Source of the DNA: Flammeovirgaceae bacterium UBA5008
Lineage (GTDB): Bacteria > Bacteroidota > Bacteroidia > Cytophagales > Cyclobacteriaceae
NCBI GenBank assembly: GCA_002398365.1
Contig: DGYK01000063.1
Coordinates: forward strand, 45,873 to 109,872
DNA length: 64,000 bases
Direction: 5' to 3'
Below, piece by piece: positions 8,441 to 16,346 of the stretch; positions within the stretch are counted from its first letter, which is position 1; every line of letters begins with the position of its first letter. The translations under genes and the position numbers were made by a program. A model generated the notes under the pieces. The model ran no database searches and was not told the origin of the DNA. It saw only the letters and a program-made list of their open reading frames with translations.

Positions 8441-9034
8441 ATGGAATTGGAAGAAGAAGTACCCAAGCAAAGCTATTCAGAAAAAGAGAAAGGCGAGATC
8501 TTCAATCAGGAGTTTCTGCCTCATATCCATTCGATGTATAACTTCGGTTATCGCCTTACGCTTGATCGCGATGACGCAAAAGATCTAGTGCAAGACACCT
8601 ATCTAAAAGCATATCGCTTTATAGAATCATTCCAAAAAGGAACTAATGCGAAGGCATGGCTGTTCCGCATCTTGAAAAACAGTTTTATCAACGATTACCG
8701 GAAGAAAAGCAAAGAACCGGCTAAAGTTGATTATCAGGAAGTAGAAACTTATTATAATTCAGAAGAGGTAGACCGACAAATCACCCCTGACCTGCGCGTG
8801 GAATCGCTCAAAGACATGATTGGGGATGAAATTTCGAATGCCTTGAACTCATTGGATGTTGATTTTAAAACGGTGATTATACTGTGCGACCTGGAAGGAT
8901 TCAAGTACGAGGAGATGGCCAAAATTTTGGATATCCCCATTGGCACCGTGCGCAGTCGACTGCACCGAGCCAGAAATCTACTAAAAGAAAAATTGAGCGA
9001 ATACGCCAAGTCAATGGGTTATAATAAAGCTTAG
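8441..9034 (+). CDS. ECF RNA polymerase sigma factor
   Basis: A 197-residue sigma-70-family protein with both regions intact: region 2 (FGYRLTLDRDDAKDLVQDTY, AWLFRILKNSFINDYRKK) and region 4 (LDVDFKTVIILCDLEG, MAKILDIPIGTVRSRLHRAR). It belongs to the broadly conserved RpoE/SigH-like ECF group. The gene 2 bases downstream encodes a zinc-type anti-sigma factor, its probable partner. A TACTTTTA element about 20 bases upstream resembles the Bacteroidota -7 box. Confidence 0.92.
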   Translation: MELEEEVPKQSYSEKEKGEIFNQEFLPHIHSMYNFGYRLTLDRDDAKDLVQDTYLKAYRFIESFQKGTNAKAWLFRILKNSFINDYRKKSKEPAKVDYQEVETYYNSEEVDRQITPDLRVESLKDMIGDEISNALNSLDVDFKTVIILCDLEGFKYEEMAKILDIPIGTVRSRLHRARNLLKEKLSEYAKSMGYNKA

Positions 9035-9036
9035 CT

Positions 9037-9303
9037 ATGAACAATCCGATCAATCCTTTTGCAAAACCCGATCAGCAAAAACCGAGCTGCATGGAAATGT
9101 TGCAAACTATTTTGGATGGCCAAGCCACCGAAGAGCAGAAGCAATATTTCAAAATGCACATGGATCATTGCATGCCATGTTACAAGTCGTATGATTTGGA
9201 TATGTCACTCAAGCAACTCGTTCAATCCAAATGCTGTGGTGGTGCCGCCCCAAGTGATCTGATCGAAAAAATAAAGCAGCAAATCGAACAAAAATCTTCA
9301 TAG
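9037..9303 (+). CDS. Small ZAS-type anti-sigma factor
   Basis: An 88-residue soluble protein with the zinc-binding anti-sigma pattern HMDHCMPCYKSY (H-x3-C-x2-C) and a Cys pair upstream and downstream (C18, and CC near residue 68). It resembles RsrA/ChrR-type anti-sigma domains, which release sigma when the zinc-thiol cluster is oxidised or the metal is lost. Coupled to the sigma factor (2-base gap) and followed 3 bases later by gmk. Redox sensing is inferred from family behaviour. Confidence 0.8.
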   Translation: MNNPINPFAKPDQQKPSCMEMLQTILDGQATEEQKQYFKMHMDHCMPCYKSYDLDMSLKQLVQSKCCGGAAPSDLIEKIKQQIEQKSS

Positions 9304-9306
9304 CGA

Positions 9307-9876
9307 ATGGCCGGTAAAGCACTCATCTTCTCTGCGCCATCCGGTTCTGGCAAGACCACCATTGTAAAATACCTCCTCGAAAACAATCCTGATCTCGGCT
9401 TTTCTATTTCAGCCTCTACCCGCGACAGACGGGGAAGAACAGAAGTAGATGGAAAAGATTATCACTTCTTAACTCCGGAAGAATTCAAAGAGAAAATTGA
9501 CGCCAACGAATTTATTGAATGGGAAGAAGTGTATGCCGGTAATTTTTACGGCACCCTAAAATCAGAAATCGAACGTATCTGGGCTGAAGGCAAAAATGTG
9601 ATTTTTGATGTAGATGTGAAAGGCGGTATTAACCTGAAGAAGTATTTTGGCGACAAAGCACTTGCTATTTTCGTGAAAGTGCCTTCCATTGAAATTCTGG
9701 CACAACGCCTCAACTCACGCGGCACCGAAACAGAAGAGAGTCTTTCGCGTAGACTCTTCAAAGCAAAATTTGAAATGTCATTTCAAGATAAATTTGATGT
9801 AGTGTTGCTCAATGAGGACTTGGCTAAGTCGGTGGCCGAAGCGCAGGCATTATACGATCAATTCAAAAAGAAATAG
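9307..9876 (+). CDS. gmk: Guanylate kinase
   Basis: A 189-residue cytoplasmic kinase that phosphorylates GMP to GDP with ATP. The P-loop SAPSGSGKTT (9-18), the GMP-binding STRDRRGRTEVDGKDYHF and EWEEVYAGNFYGT, and the lid SRGTETEESLSRR are all present. Length matches the family. It sits in a tight run with the anti-sigma gene and nadD, so is probably co-transcribed with them. Confidence 0.96.
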   Translation: MAGKALIFSAPSGSGKTTIVKYLLENNPDLGFSISASTRDRRGRTEVDGKDYHFLTPEEFKEKIDANEFIEWEEVYAGNFYGTLKSEIERIWAEGKNVIFDVDVKGGINLKKYFGDKALAIFVKVPSIEILAQRLNSRGTETEESLSRRLFKAKFEMSFQDKFDVVLLNEDLAKSVAEAQALYDQFKKK

Positions 9877-9891
9877 CTTGATAAGCAACCA

Positions 9892-10467
9892 ATGCAAAAA
9901 ATTGGTCTTTTTTTCGGTTCATTCAACCCCATTCACATCGGGCATCTGATCATTGCCAATGTGATGGCAGAAAATACTGACCTCGACAAAGTTTGGCTGG
10001 TGGTCTCTCCCCAAAATCCGCTCAAGCCAAGCAAAGGTCTGCTTCATGAGTTCGATCGCTACGACATGGCCAAAGTAGCCGTGGCCGATCATTATAAAAT
10101 CGAGGTGTCGGACGTTGAGTTTCATTTGCCCAAACCGAGTTTTACCATTCACACGCTGGTCTATCTTTCCGAAAAGCATCCCGGAAAAGAATTTAAGGTC
10201 ATCATAGGACAGGATAATCTCGAAAGCTTTAAAAAGTGGAAGAACTATGAACAGATACTCGAACAATACGAATTGTATGTTTATCCACGGCCGGATGTAA
10301 CAAATACAGAACTGATTCGTCATCCACATGTCAAAATGATTGATGCTCCCCTGCTGGATATCTCAGCCACATACATTCGTCAATGTATCAAGGCCAATAA
10401 GTCCATTCGATACCTCGTACCCGAATCCGTAGAAAATATGATCCGCACCAAAAACTTTTATCATTAG
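9892..10467 (+). CDS. nadD: Nicotinate-nucleotide adenylyltransferase
   Basis: A 191-residue enzyme of NAD synthesis that converts nicotinate mononucleotide and ATP to nicotinate adenine dinucleotide. The N-terminal GLFFGSFNPIHIGHLIIAN holds the adenylyltransferase HxGH motif, followed by VVSPQNPLK, and the C-terminal LLDISATYIRQCIK carries the (S/T)xxxxR element that contacts ATP. Fifteen bases follow gmk. Confidence 0.95.
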   Translation: MQKIGLFFGSFNPIHIGHLIIANVMAENTDLDKVWLVVSPQNPLKPSKGLLHEFDRYDMAKVAVADHYKIEVSDVEFHLPKPSFTIHTLVYLSEKHPGKEFKVIIGQDNLESFKKWKNYEQILEQYELYVYPRPDVTNTELIRHPHVKMIDAPLLDISATYIRQCIKANKSIRYLVPESVENMIRTKNFYH

Positions 10468-10508
10468 CGGAGCATCCTTAGACAACCTAAACTTGCTTAC
10501 TTGCGTCT

Positions 10509-13154
10509 ATGGCATTAATGAAAAAATTATTTACCCCACTATTTGCGTTTACTCTGTTAATTTCTTCATCCGCTTTCGCGGGAGGGATTCGGGGTACCAT
10601 CAAAGGCGATGATGGAGCAATTCTTGCATTTGCCAGCGTATTTGTTAAACAAACTTCTGCCGGTGCTGCCACAGATATGGAAGGCCGATTCGAATTATCG
10701 TTGCCTCCTGGTCAATACGATGTGCTATTTCAATACCTAGGCTACGAAACCACACAACGCAAAATTGAAGTAGGCTCTGGCTTCGTTGAAATCAACATCG
10801 TGTTGAAAACTCAAGTAGTGGTTTTGCAAAACGTTGTAATCAAAGCCGGTAAAGAAGACCCCGCCTACACTATCATGCGCAAAGCCATTGGTAAAGCTAA
10901 ATACCACACACAACAACTCGATAACTACACCGCCAAAGTTTACATCAAAGGAAAAGGCCAATTGAAAGATTATCCATGGTTTGCCAAGAAGGCAGTAGAA
11001 AAAGAAGGGATCACCAAAGACCGTGTATTTATCTCTGAGTCTGTAAGTGAAATCAAATACACACGCCCGAATAAGTTCGAAGAAAAAGTAATTGCAGTAT
11101 ACACGAAAGGAAAAGACCGTAACACCTCACCCAATCAATTTGTGTTTGGAAGTTTCTACGAATCAGAAATTGCTGAAGTGGTATCGCCCCTATCACCTAA
11201 AGCATTTTCCTATTATAAATTTGAATACCTCGGATCATTCAAAGACAACAACTATGAAATCAGCAAGATAAAAGTAACCCCTAGATCAAAAGGCGATAAT
11301 GTTTTTGATGGAATGATTTTTATTGTTGAAGATTGGTGGAGCATTCACAGTTTAGATCTTCGCACCGTAAAATTGGGAATCAATTTTAAAGTAAAACAGA
11401 TTTACAATCCCATCGAAGACAAAGCATGGCTACCAATTTCTCAGCAGTTTTTTGTAGACGGAAAAGTTTTTGGATTTGAATTTACAGCCGAATACCTCGC
11501 AACATTAAAGGATTACAAAATCACCCTTAATCCTGATTTGGTGGTAGCGGAGATGAAGGTAATCGATGAGAAGATTGAAAAAGAGGAAGCCAAGAAAATT
11601 GAAAAGAAATTCAGTAAAAAAGATCAACAAATTCAAGAGCGCCTCGCCTCGGGCAAAGAAGTAACCAACAAGGAGCTTCGCCAGATGGTGCGCGAATACG
11701 AGAAGCAAGAGCAAAAAGAAACTAAAGAACCGGAAGTACTTTCAGAAAGCACATTTACTGTAGACTCCGCTGCTTACAAAAAAGACTCCACCTTTTGGGC
11801 AGACATTCGTCCGGTAGCGCTTTCAAAACAAGAAGAGCGCGGTTACCAGATCAACGACAGCATCTCTACTGTAGAGCGTCAACGCGAGGAAGGTGACACA
11901 CTCAAATCCCGTAAAGGAAAAAAAGGATTCAGACCTACAGATTTGTTGGTTGGCAACAGTTATCGCATCAACAAAACCACCGACTTCCGAATTCATTTTC
12001 CGTATGGTGGCTTCAACACAGTAGAAGGTTTCAATCTGATTTATCGCACCAGTCTCTACAAACGTTGGGTGATTAAAGACAAAACCGATTCAACCAAAAG
12101 GTCACGTACTTCGCGTCTTGAAATCAGTCCCATTGCGCGTTATGCTTTCTCTCGCCAGTTGCTCACCGGCAAACTGCGGGTAGAGTATCGCAACCAAAAT
12201 CAACGCATCACCTTAGAAGGTGGCCGCTATGTGGAGCAGTTCAACAGCGATGAACCTATTCACTCTTTTGTAAACACACTTACCTCATTGTTCAGTGGCG
12301 ACAACTGGATGAAATTGTATGAACAGGATTTCATCGATCTGAAATACCGCAATCGCATTGATGATAAATTTACGATTACTTCTTCTTGGGCACTTTCGAA
12401 TAGACATGAATTAGATAATCGCTCGGATTATACATTCTTCTCTGACAATAAAGAAAACTATCGCCCCAACGCACCGGTGAATGTAGAAACACTCAATACC
12501 GGTTTTGAAGATAATACAGCTTTTACCGGAGCAGTCGGAATTGAAGCGCGTCCTTGGCAGAAGTACAGAATTCGCAACGGAAACAAATTCCGCATCCAAA
12601 ATTCATCTCCGGTGTTAAGCTTCAACTACAAGAAAGGTTTCAATGGCGTTTTTGGAAGTGATGTGAATTACGATTTGATAGAGGCAGGTATTCGTCAGCA
12701 AATTAAGTTTGGCATTCGTGGCACATTTGATGTCAATTTGAAAGCAGGAAAATTTCTGAATGCTGACAAGCTCTACTTCATGGACTACAAGCATTTTTTA
12801 GGAAACAAAACACCCATCATTACTACCGATCCAGTGGGAAGCTTCCGTTTGATGGATTACTATCTCTACAGCACGCGTGATCAATTTGTTTCAGTGAGTG
12901 CGCATTATCACTTCCGTAAATTTTTGATCACCCGCATCCCGATGATTCGCCTCATGGGTGTTCAAGAAAATTTCTTTGTCAATTACCTCAGCACACCTTC
13001 ATCGAAGAATTTCACGGAAGTGGGCTACGGGCTGGATGGCATTCTTCGTATTTTCCGCTTAGAAGGTGCGGTGGCATTCACCAACGGAACCTACCAGGAT
13101 TATGGATTTAGAATAGGTATCTCATCAATCCTATCGGTAAATTTTGGTGACTAA
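10509..13154 (+). CDS. DUF5686 outer-membrane protein with carboxypeptidase-regulatory-like domain
   Basis: An 881-residue exported protein. A signal peptide (residues 4-25, ending SSAFA) precedes a carboxypeptidase-regulatory-like domain (GTIKGDDGAILAFASVFVK to about 110). The middle and C-terminal parts match the DUF5686 group: a charged coiled-coil-like stretch around residues 345-420 (rich in E and K), and long amphipathic beta strands to a final aromatic-rich strand typical of outer-membrane barrels. An alternative start three codons in (MKKLFTPLF) fits the signal peptide better. Function unknown; a role in outer-membrane assembly is often supposed. Confidence 0.85.
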   Translation: MALMKKLFTPLFAFTLLISSSAFAGGIRGTIKGDDGAILAFASVFVKQTSAGAATDMEGRFELSLPPGQYDVLFQYLGYETTQRKIEVGSGFVEINIVLKTQVVVLQNVVIKAGKEDPAYTIMRKAIGKAKYHTQQLDNYTAKVYIKGKGQLKDYPWFAKKAVEKEGITKDRVFISESVSEIKYTRPNKFEEKVIAVYTKGKDRNTSPNQFVFGSFYESEIAEVVSPLSPKAFSYYKFEYLGSFKDNNYEISKIKVTPRSKGDNVFDGMIFIVEDWWSIHSLDLRTVKLGINFKVKQIYNPIEDKAWLPISQQFFVDGKVFGFEFTAEYLATLKDYKITLNPDLVVAEMKVIDEKIEKEEAKKIEKKFSKKDQQIQERLASGKEVTNKELRQMVREYEKQEQKETKEPEVLSESTFTVDSAAYKKDSTFWADIRPVALSKQEERGYQINDSISTVERQREEGDTLKSRKGKKGFRPTDLLVGNSYRINKTTDFRIHFPYGGFNTVEGFNLIYRTSLYKRWVIKDKTDSTKRSRTSRLEISPIARYAFSRQLLTGKLRVEYRNQNQRITLEGGRYVEQFNSDEPIHSFVNTLTSLFSGDNWMKLYEQDFIDLKYRNRIDDKFTITSSWALSNRHELDNRSDYTFFSDNKENYRPNAPVNVETLNTGFEDNTAFTGAVGIEARPWQKYRIRNGNKFRIQNSSPVLSFNYKKGFNGVFGSDVNYDLIEAGIRQQIKFGIRGTFDVNLKAGKFLNADKLYFMDYKHFLGNKTPIITTDPVGSFRLMDYYLYSTRDQFVSVSAHYHFRKFLITRIPMIRLMGVQENFFVNYLSTPSSKNFTEVGYGLDGILRIFRLEGAVAFTNGTYQDYGFRIGISSILSVNFGD

Positions 13155-13225
13155 ACAGTCAAACAGGTCTCAAATTTTATTGAAGTGCGCAAAGGCTAGT
13201 CATTGAATTTTCCGATCTTTGACGA

Positions 13226-14248
13226 ATGCCTTTATCGCTCGAAGATTTTTTCCGATTACGTAACTCACTTCCCGTACTCGATGTACGGTCGGAAGGCGAA
13301 TATGCACAAGGCCACATCGCAGGTGCGATCAATCTACCCATCCTGAATAACGAAGAACGTGTCATCGTAGGGACTACCTATAAACGTAAAGGTCCGCAGG
13401 AAGCGATTTACGAAGGCTTCCGATTAGTGGGGCCTCGCTTGAAGGAGATCGTACAGCAGGCTGAAAAAATAGCAGCCGGACAAGAGGTATTAGTGCACTG
13501 CTGGCGTGGGGGCATGCGCTCGAATAATTTCTGCCAGTTCATAGGCATGGCAAAAGTAAAGTCGCAGGCACTAAAGGGCGGCTACAAGGCTTATCGACAA
13601 CTTGCTGCTGATTATTTTAAGAAGCCCTTACAACTGACGCTGATTGGCGGATGCACCGGAAGTGGAAAAAGTGAAGTGCTTCGCGAATTAGCCAAACAAG
13701 GTGAACAAATTTTAGACTTGGAGGCACTGGCCAATCATAAAGGTTCTGCCTTCGGTAGTTTAATGCAATCTCCACAGCCCACTACCGAACAATTTCACAA
13801 TGATCTTTTTGAAAAACTCTTTCAATTGGATCTTTCGAAACGCATTTGGATCGAAGATGAATCCATCACCATCGGTAAAGTTTTTCTGCCACCTGATTTT
13901 TGGGCAACCATGAAAGCGAGCCCCTTGGTTCAAATGGATGTACCCAAAGAAATTCGTATTCAGCGATTAGTCAACGAATACGGCCCTGCAGATAAAATGG
14001 AATTTTTAGCTGCGATGGATAAAATTGTAAAACGATTGGGCGGCCAGCATTACAAAGCAGCAAAAGAAAAATGGTTGGAAGGCGACATAGCCACCACCAT
14101 CGATATTTTACTGACCTATTACGACAAGTATTATCTGGGAAGTATTGCGAATAAAAAAGAACGTGTAAAATTTGCACTCCCTTGGAATGGAACTGACTCA
14201 TCCCGTTATGCAGAGATGCTTCGAAGAGAAACAGAAAAACAATTGTGA
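13226..14248 (+). CDS. mnmH: tRNA 2-selenouridine synthase
   Basis: A 340-residue enzyme (also called SelU/YbbB) that replaces sulfur with selenium in the wobble 2-thiouridine of certain tRNAs, using selenophosphate. The rhodanese domain (1-130) has its catalytic cysteine in LVHCWRGGMRSN (C92). A P-loop domain follows with GGCTGSGKSE (141-150). The gene lies 18 bases before selD, which supplies its substrate, so this is a functional pair. Confidence 0.95.
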   Translation: MPLSLEDFFRLRNSLPVLDVRSEGEYAQGHIAGAINLPILNNEERVIVGTTYKRKGPQEAIYEGFRLVGPRLKEIVQQAEKIAAGQEVLVHCWRGGMRSNNFCQFIGMAKVKSQALKGGYKAYRQLAADYFKKPLQLTLIGGCTGSGKSEVLRELAKQGEQILDLEALANHKGSAFGSLMQSPQPTTEQFHNDLFEKLFQLDLSKRIWIEDESITIGKVFLPPDFWATMKASPLVQMDVPKEIRIQRLVNEYGPADKMEFLAAMDKIVKRLGGQHYKAAKEKWLEGDIATTIDILLTYYDKYYLGSIANKKERVKFALPWNGTDSSRYAEMLRRETEKQL

Positions 14249-14266
14249 TGTAATTCAAATTTAAAA

Positions 14267-15298
14267 ATGACAGATATTAAACTCACTCAATATTCTCACG
14301 GTGCCGGTTGTGGTTGTAAAATTTCACCTGCTGTTCTGGACAGTATGTTGCATTCTGATTTACCGAAGGCCAGCTATCCCAATTTGCTGGTGGGCAACGA
14401 ATCGAAAGATGATGCAGCAGTTTATGATCTGGGTGATGGTACGTGCATTGTTAGCACCACCGATTTTTTTATGCCGATTGTAGATGATGCCTTTACATTT
14501 GGCGCGATTGCTTCTGTGAATGCGATTAGTGATGTGTATGCCATGGGTGGGGAGCCGTTTATGGCTATCGCGATCTTAGGTTGGCCGATTAACAAAATTG
14601 CACCCGAGGTAGCCAAACAAGTTTTAGAAGGAAGTAGAAAAGTGTGTGCTGAAGCAGGCATTCCGCTTGCCGGTGGGCATAGTATCGATTGCCCGGAGCC
14701 GGTGTTTGGATTAGCCGTGAGCGGCAAGTTGAAAAGAGAAAACTTAAAACGAAACGACACGGCCCGCGAAGGGTCATTGCTTTACCTAACAAAACCGGTC
14801 GGTATTGGCATCACTACTACCGCACAGAAAAAAGGAATCGTTCAGGAAGCACATTTGAAAAAAGCAGTTGACACGATGTTAACACTGAATAAAATTGGAT
14901 CTGATTTCGGTAAACTGAATTATGTAAGCGCGATGACGGACGTTACCGGTTTCGGATTACTGGGCCATCTCACGGAAGTGTGCGAAGGAAGTAATCTCTC
15001 CGCTGAAATTGAATTTGATCAAGTGCCGAAGTTTGGTTTTTTGAACGACTACCTTCAACAAAAATCAACACCGGGCGGCACGCAACGAAACTGGGATAGC
15101 TACGGAAATAAAATCAGTGCCCTAACCGATACACAACGAATGATTTTGGCCGACCCGCAAACCAGCGGTGGTTTGCTTGTATGTGTGGATGCAGCACACC
15201 AGCAAGAATTTGAATCATTTTCAAAAAGCAAAGGATTGGAGTTGACTTCATTCGGACATCTAGTAAAGAAAGCGGATAAAGCTGTAATCGTAAAGTAA
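14267..15298 (+). CDS. selD: Selenide, water dikinase
   Basis: A 343-residue ATP-dependent enzyme making selenophosphate from selenide. The active-site loop HGAGCGCKIS (11-20) holds the nucleophile as cysteine (C15) and the essential lysine (K18), equivalent to E. coli C17 and K20; it is not a selenocysteine form. The AIRS-type ATP-binding region includes DFFMPIVDDAFTFG and MTDVTGFGLLGHL. No selenocysteine-insertion genes are in view, so within this window its product serves MnmH. Confidence 0.96.
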   Translation: MTDIKLTQYSHGAGCGCKISPAVLDSMLHSDLPKASYPNLLVGNESKDDAAVYDLGDGTCIVSTTDFFMPIVDDAFTFGAIASVNAISDVYAMGGEPFMAIAILGWPINKIAPEVAKQVLEGSRKVCAEAGIPLAGGHSIDCPEPVFGLAVSGKLKRENLKRNDTAREGSLLYLTKPVGIGITTTAQKKGIVQEAHLKKAVDTMLTLNKIGSDFGKLNYVSAMTDVTGFGLLGHLTEVCEGSNLSAEIEFDQVPKFGFLNDYLQQKSTPGGTQRNWDSYGNKISALTDTQRMILADPQTSGGLLVCVDAAHQQEFESFSKSKGLELTSFGHLVKKADKAVIVK

Positions 15299-15304
15299 AC
15301 TTTT

Positions 15305-16087
15305 ATGCAAAAGTATTTGATTGCCTTGTGTGCGGTTGGACTTCTACTAAGTTGCCAATCGAAAAAAAAGGAAGCTCCTTCCGATTTAATTGGCTACAAT
15401 ATCGTCAAAGTTTTTCCGCATGATAAAGATGCGTTTACACAGGGTCTTGTAGTAGAGCAAGGAAAATTATTTGAAGGCACGGGGCAGTACGGCACTTCAT
15501 GGATTGCCGAAGTAGACATCGCATCGGGCAAGCAAGATAAAAAAGTGGAATTGTCGAAAGAATTTTTTGGGGAAGGGATCACCATCCTCAACAACAAAGT
15601 CTATCAGCTTACCTGGCAAAACAAACAAGGTTTTGTGTATGACCTCCGCACTTTCGAAAAAGTAAAAGACTTCAGTTATTCGCATGAAGGTTGGGGTATC
15701 ACCCACAACGGAAAAAATTTATTAGTTAGTGACGGTACGAATAAAATTCATGTGCTTGATACCTTGACCTTATTGGAAGTTTCTTCAATAATTGTAACCG
15801 ATGGTGACAAGCCAGCCGAGCGACTTAACGAGTTGGAATTCATTGATGGGTTTTTGTATGCCAATCAATGGCAAACCAATTTCATTTTAAAAATCGATTT
15901 GGCAAGCGGGAAAGTAGTAGGCCGCATGGACATGACGAAGCTGGCCGAAGAGGTATTTCCACTCAATCCCAATGCCGATGTATTGAATGGCATCGCCTAC
16001 GAAAAGAAAAGTAAGCTGTTGCTGATCACCGGTAAACTGTGGCCCGCGATGGTAGCGGTAAAAATTCAGCCATCGGTGGGCGAATAA
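15305..16087 (+). CDS. Glutaminyl-peptide cyclotransferase-like lipoprotein
   Basis: A 260-residue lipoprotein (signal and lipobox LLLSC, C17) of the plant/bacterial beta-propeller glutamine cyclotransferase family, which cyclises N-terminal glutamine to pyroglutamate. Family features are PHDKDAFTQGLVVEQG, FEGTGQYGTSW, HEGWGITHNG, RLNELEFIDG and DVLNGIAYE. It follows selD by 6 bases and ends the selenium operon; no mechanistic link to selenium is evident. Confidence 0.88.
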   Translation: MQKYLIALCAVGLLLSCQSKKKEAPSDLIGYNIVKVFPHDKDAFTQGLVVEQGKLFEGTGQYGTSWIAEVDIASGKQDKKVELSKEFFGEGITILNNKVYQLTWQNKQGFVYDLRTFEKVKDFSYSHEGWGITHNGKNLLVSDGTNKIHVLDTLTLLEVSSIIVTDGDKPAERLNELEFIDGFLYANQWQTNFILKIDLASGKVVGRMDMTKLAEEVFPLNPNADVLNGIAYEKKSKLLLITGKLWPAMVAVKIQPSVGE

Positions 16088-16103
16088 ATTACTTTTAACA
16101 ACC

Positions 16104-16149
16104 AATCCTCCAAGGTATTTCTGCTTTCGAAAAAAGACCTTGGAGGATT
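16104..16149. repeat. 13-bp perfect inverted repeat with 20-base loop
   Basis: AATCCTCCAAGGT (16104-16116) is repeated in inverse at 16137-16149. It lies 16 bases after the glutaminyl cyclase stop. No T-run follows on the plus strand, so it is not a standard terminator; it could still stabilise or process the 3' end of the upstream transcript. Confidence 0.6.
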
Positions 16150-16212
16150 CGATTCAAATATATTCGCTGATTCAACTAAGATGCAGGGTAGCATGGTGCC
16201 AGTGGGGTTTAA

Positions 16213-16323
16213 CTACCCATACTTTGGGATGAATTGCTTTAAAATTACCCTTACTTTGTGTCGTTTTTTGACAAAATTTACCCTTACTTTGAGACAAAAT
16301 TCAATGTATTTTACCCTTACTTT
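16213..16323 (+). repeat. Phased direct-repeat array upstream of the DUF4143 ATPase
   Basis: Three identical copies of TTACCCTTACTTT start at 16245, 16278 and 16311, exactly 33 bases apart, with unrelated 20-base spacers. A degenerate fourth copy, CTACCCATACTTT (11 of 13 matching), starts at 16213, 32 bases upstream. The last copy ends 5 bases before the ATPase start codon. The near-integral helical phasing (about three turns) places all copies on one face of the DNA, as expected for cooperative protein binding. Confidence 0.85.
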
Positions 16324-16327
16324 AGGA

Positions 16328-16346
16328 AATGTTTGAAAGAAACATT
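16328..16346 (+). promoter_or_regulatory. Hairpin overlapping the ATPase start codon
   Basis: AATGTTT (16328-16334) and AAACATT (16340-16346) form a 7-bp stem with loop GAAAG; the start codon at 16329 lies inside the 5' arm. If formed in mRNA it would hide the start codon and limit translation. The stem is AT-rich, so its strength is modest. Confidence 0.45.

Noticed and set aside
14297..14320. Selenocysteine codon in selD
   Set aside because: The active-site codons encode cysteine and no in-frame TGA occurs in the loop.
16213..16323. CRISPR array reading of the 33-base repeats
   Set aside because: The 13-base repeat and 20-base spacers are too short for a CRISPR array, there are only three to four units, and no cas genes are present.
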